Assembly: GCA_017524615.1 (NCBI GenBank)
Contig: JAFXVJ010000050.1
Span: 1 to 64,000, forward strand
Reading direction: 5' to 3'
Source: Clostridia bacterium
GTDB taxonomy: Bacteria; Bacillota; Clostridia; Christensenellales; Aristaeellaceae
Length of the DNA stretch: 64,000 bases
How positions within the stretch are numbered: position 1 is the first letter of the stretch; each line of letters opens with the position of its first letter. The notes beneath the pieces were generated by a model. It saw only the letters and a list, made by a program, of their open reading frames with translations, ran no database searches and was not told the DNA's origin. Shown piece by piece: positions 60,162 through 64,000 of this stretch. The position numbers and the translations under genes are program-made.

Positions 60162-60191
60162 TTGCGCCTCCGCGGGGAGGCGTGGTATAAT
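60162..60191 (+). promoter_or_regulatory. mscL promoter with a palindrome in the spacer
   Basis: TTGCGC (60162-60167), 18 bases, TATAAT (60186-60191) with TGG before it. The spacer is almost wholly the palindrome CGCCTCC-GCG-GGGAGGCG, a possible operator. Confidence 0.6.
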
Positions 60192-60232
60192 ACTGTCAGG
60201 TGAAAACCGAAGATAAAGAAAGGGTGACTCAT

Positions 60233-60712
60233 ATGGCTTCCAAGTTTGTCAAGGAATTCAAGGAATTCGCGGTCAAGGGCAACGTAGTCGATATGGCTGT
60301 CGGCGTTATCATCGGCGGCGCGTTCGGCAAGATCGTCACCTCCGTGGTGAATGACCTGTTCATGCCCATCATCAGCCTGATCACCGGCGGCAAGAATGTG
60401 AGCGGCTGGTTCGCCTTGCTGGGGAAGGTGCCCGAGGGAGAGGCTGTGCCCAAGTCCATCGAAGAGGCTGCGGAACGCGGCATCGCCACTTTCAATTACG
60501 GCAATTTCATCCAGACCGTGATCGACTTCATCCTGGTGGCTCTGTGCCTGTTCCTGGTCATTAAGGCCATGAACAAGCTGAAGAAGAAGGAAGAGCCCGC
60601 TCCCGCCAAGGAAGCCCGCAAGTGCCCCTTCTGCTGCACCGAAATCGCCGACGACGCCACCCGCTGCCCCCACTGCACAAGCGAACTGCCCAAGTACGAA
60701 CCGAAAAAGTAA
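60233..60712 (+). CDS. mscL: Large-conductance mechanosensitive channel MscL with a C-terminal zinc ribbon
   Basis: A 159-residue protein. [46 protein letters not shown] is the MscL first helix and pore signature. [30 protein letters not shown] is the second helix. A zinc-ribbon-like tail follows ([23 protein letters not shown]), with two Cys-x-x-Cys pairs. MscL opens under hypo-osmotic shock. The zinc ribbon is seen in some Bacillota MscL proteins and its role is unknown. ATG 60233 follows AAGGGTG. The stop overlaps the next start (TAATG). Confidence 0.94.
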   Translation: MASKFVKEFKEFAVKGNVVDMAVGVIIGGAFGKIVTSVVNDLFMPIISLITGGKNVSGWFALLGKVPEGEAVPKSIEEAAERGIATFNYGNFIQTVIDFILVALCLFLVIKAMNKLKKKEEPAPAKEARKCPFCCTEIADDATRCPHCTSELPKYEPKK

Positions 60713-61341
60713 TGCGGTACCGTCATTTCTTTTGGGATTTTGACGGAACGCTGTACGACACCTACGGCCGCATCACCCGGGCCACCGTGAACGCGCTTCA
60801 CGCCCTGGGGGCTGCGGCCGATTTTGACGCGGTGTATGCCGCGGCCAAGCGTTCCCTGCATGCCAGCTATCTTGCGTTCGCCGCTCCCCTGGGCATCGCC
60901 CGGGAGGACTTCCTGGCCCAATATCACGCGTTCAGCGGGCAGGAAGGCCCGGAATCCATACGTCCCTATCCCGGCGCCGTGGAGGCGCTGCAAAGGGTCG
61001 CGGAAGGCGGCGGAAGCAATTATCTGTATACCCATCGGGGGGACAGCGCGCTCCAATGGATCCGCTACGATGGGATCGAACGGCTGTTTGCCGACCGGGT
61101 GACCGCCCTGGACGGCTTTCCCAGCAAGCCCGCCCCGGACGCGCTGAATCATCTGATCGGCAAGCATGGCCTGGACCGGGCCGACTGCGTAATGATTGGC
61201 GACCGGGATATCGACCTGGACGCCGGAAAAAACGCCGGCATGGCCTGCGCCTTGTTTGACCCGGATAACTTCTATCCAGATTACGAAGCGGCCTGGCGTT
61301 TCCGGGACATGGAGGAATTGGCGTCTGCGCTGTGCGGATGA
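60712..61341 (+). CDS. HAD-superfamily phosphatase
   Basis: A 209-residue HAD hydrolase with all four motifs: FFWDFDGTLYDTY (nucleophile Asp), LYTHRGDSA (Thr, motif II), SKPAPDALNHL (Lys, motif III) and MIGDRDIDLDAGKNAGM (motif IV). The helical cap falls between motifs I and II, as in phosphoglycolate phosphatase and beta-phosphoglucomutase. The substrate is unknown. The ATG at 60712 shares a base with the mscL stop, so the pair is coupled. A terminator follows. Confidence 0.9.
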   Translation: MRYRHFFWDFDGTLYDTYGRITRATVNALHALGAAADFDAVYAAAKRSLHASYLAFAAPLGIAREDFLAQYHAFSGQEGPESIRPYPGAVEALQRVAEGGGSNYLYTHRGDSALQWIRYDGIERLFADRVTALDGFPSKPAPDALNHLIGKHGLDRADCVMIGDRDIDLDAGKNAGMACALFDPDNFYPDYEAAWRFRDMEELASALCG

Positions 61342-61435
61342 TAAAAATGGGAAAAATGAGGCCGACGCGCTGAGGATCCCCGGAAGGCTCTCATCAAGCC
61401 CGAGGTCATCCCCCTTGCTTGGCCGACAGCCCGTA

Positions 61436-61460
61436 CGCCCGGAATCTCCGGGCGTTTTTT
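61436..61460 (+). terminator. Terminator of the mscL-HAD operon
   Basis: CGCCCGGA (61436-61443) pairs with TCCGGGCG (61447-61454), then TTTTTT. Confidence 0.88.
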
Positions 61461-61509
61461 CATGCCCAGATTATACAAAAAACTTTTTACATTTATTATG
61501 AAGAAACCC

Positions 61510-61538
61510 TTCCAAAATGCCTGCGAATGTGGTATAAT
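61510..61538 (+). promoter_or_regulatory. gyrB promoter
   Basis: TTCCAA (61510-61515), 17 bases, TATAAT (61533-61538) with extended TGG. The same TGGTATAAT occurs before htpG and mscL. Confidence 0.75.
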
Positions 61539-61574
61539 AAATTGATTGCCGATGGGTTGGCGATCTGCGGATAA

Positions 61575-63563
<1,989 letters not shown>

Positions 63564-63798
63564 GGGGCGGAACGAAGCCGGGGGAACAGCTCTTTGACAT
63601 CGCTCCGTACGGCCTGCGACGGCTTCGCCGCTTGCCCGCGCCACTTCTTTCGATCTCTTGCCGCACCTCGCGCCATGCGCCTGAAGTCGAATTGCTGACC
63701 GCGCGGTTTTTCCCCAGACCGCCATCCGGGAGAGGCATACGAGGAAAAAGAGGAAGCCACGTAGACGGAAAAAGCGTTTGAGGACGGCCGCCTCCGCT

Positions 63799-63848
63799 GT
63801 CATCCCGAGCGAAGCGGAGCGAGAGCGGAACGGAGTCGAGGGATCTGG
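63799..63848. repeat. Single arm of the dispersed palindromic repeat
   Basis: GTCATCCCGAGCGAAGCGGAG continuing to GGGATCTGG matches the left arm of the type 2 MITE (10593-10829 and 34686-34914). It lies 32 bases before a GIY-YIG gene. The gap from 63564 to 63798 shows nothing I recognise. Confidence 0.7.
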
Positions 63849-63880
63849 CATGGCATTACAGGCCAGTACGGGTTAAAACA

Positions 63881-64000
63881 ATGCGAAACAATGTTTTCTT
63901 CGTCTACATCATGACCAGCTATAACGGCAACGCCATGTATATTGGCATCACAAACGATTTGGCACGCCGCGTTGCAGAGCATAAAAGCGATGCGAAGGAG
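63881..64000 (+). CDS. GIY-YIG nuclease family protein, N-terminal end (partial)
   Basis: The first 40 residues run off the window: MRNNVFFVYIMTSYNGN, then AMYIGITNDLARRVAEHKSDAK. VYIM corresponds to GIY, MYIGITND to YIG, and ARRVAEH contains the catalytic Arg and His region. This matches the short YhbQ/UPF0213-like group (about 85-100 residues). Such proteins are small putative endonucleases. There is no strong ribosome-binding site. A palindromic repeat arm sits just upstream, which may mean the gene and repeat move or are maintained together. Confidence 0.85.
   Translation, partial: MRNNVFFVYIMTSYNGNAMYIGITNDLARRVAEHKSDAKE

Overview
The window is high-GC DNA (about 60 % by eye) from an anaerobic, Clostridia-type Bacillota. 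Two T-box leaders, a CIRCE heat-shock operator, a lysine-type riboswitch, a spore mother-cell sigma factor (sigK), pyruvate phosphate dikinase, AsnA-type asparagine synthetase and many signal-peptide-bearing surface proteins all fit a gut or rumen lineage. I cannot place it below class level; Christensenellales-like lineages are a guess.

Layout. 1-2.7 kb: tuf 3' end, then rpmG-secE-nusG-rplK-rplA. 2.8-7.3 kb: a small membrane protein, a secreted FMN/FAD reductase and a BspA-like leucine-rich repeat surface protein. 7.6-10.5 kb (minus): two paralogous Q/N/Y/P-rich multi-membrane proteins. 10.9-13.9 kb (minus): a secreted split-barrel protein and a T-box-controlled short AlaRS. 14.1-15.7 kb: ylbF-like and mltG. 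16-18 kb (minus): an AgrA/AgrC-like two-component pair. 18.2-23.2 kb: two paralogous secreted GH3 proteins. 23.7-27.4 kb: a VTC / DUF4956 / CotH cluster. 28.2-34.4 kb: htpG behind CIRCE, pth and a frameshifted mfd.

The centrepiece is 35.0-48.1 kb. The sporulation sigma factor gene sigK is cut in two. Its N-terminal half is at 47776-48106 and its C-terminal half at 35033-35408, both on the minus strand. A 12.4-kb skin-like element lies between them, with a large serine recombinase at its inner edge. A 5-bp direct repeat (CATTT on the plus strand) marks both junctions. Joining across it restores the canonical SigK reading Cys-Ile-Glu-Asn-Glu-Ile-Leu-Met exactly. The excised circle would carry an attP palindrome. 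The cargo is not phage genes: it is a strong promoter, a lysine-riboswitch-like leader with terminator, a gamma-glutamyl peptidase-like amidohydrolase and a complete oligopeptide ABC transporter, plus a YcaQ-like glycosylase and remnants (truncated phosphoesterase, ParE-type toxin). This looks like a nutrient-uptake operon riding in a developmentally excised element.

48.2-64 kb: a PadR-controlled flavodoxin-like operon, addA, a small conserved gene, ppdK, a tryptophan T-box with a TrpB2-type enzyme, asnA, mscL with a C-terminal zinc ribbon, a HAD phosphatase, gyrB, and the start of a GIY-YIG nuclease gene next to a copy of a dispersed palindromic repeat. That palindrome recurs in the window inside two kinds of MITE-like element.
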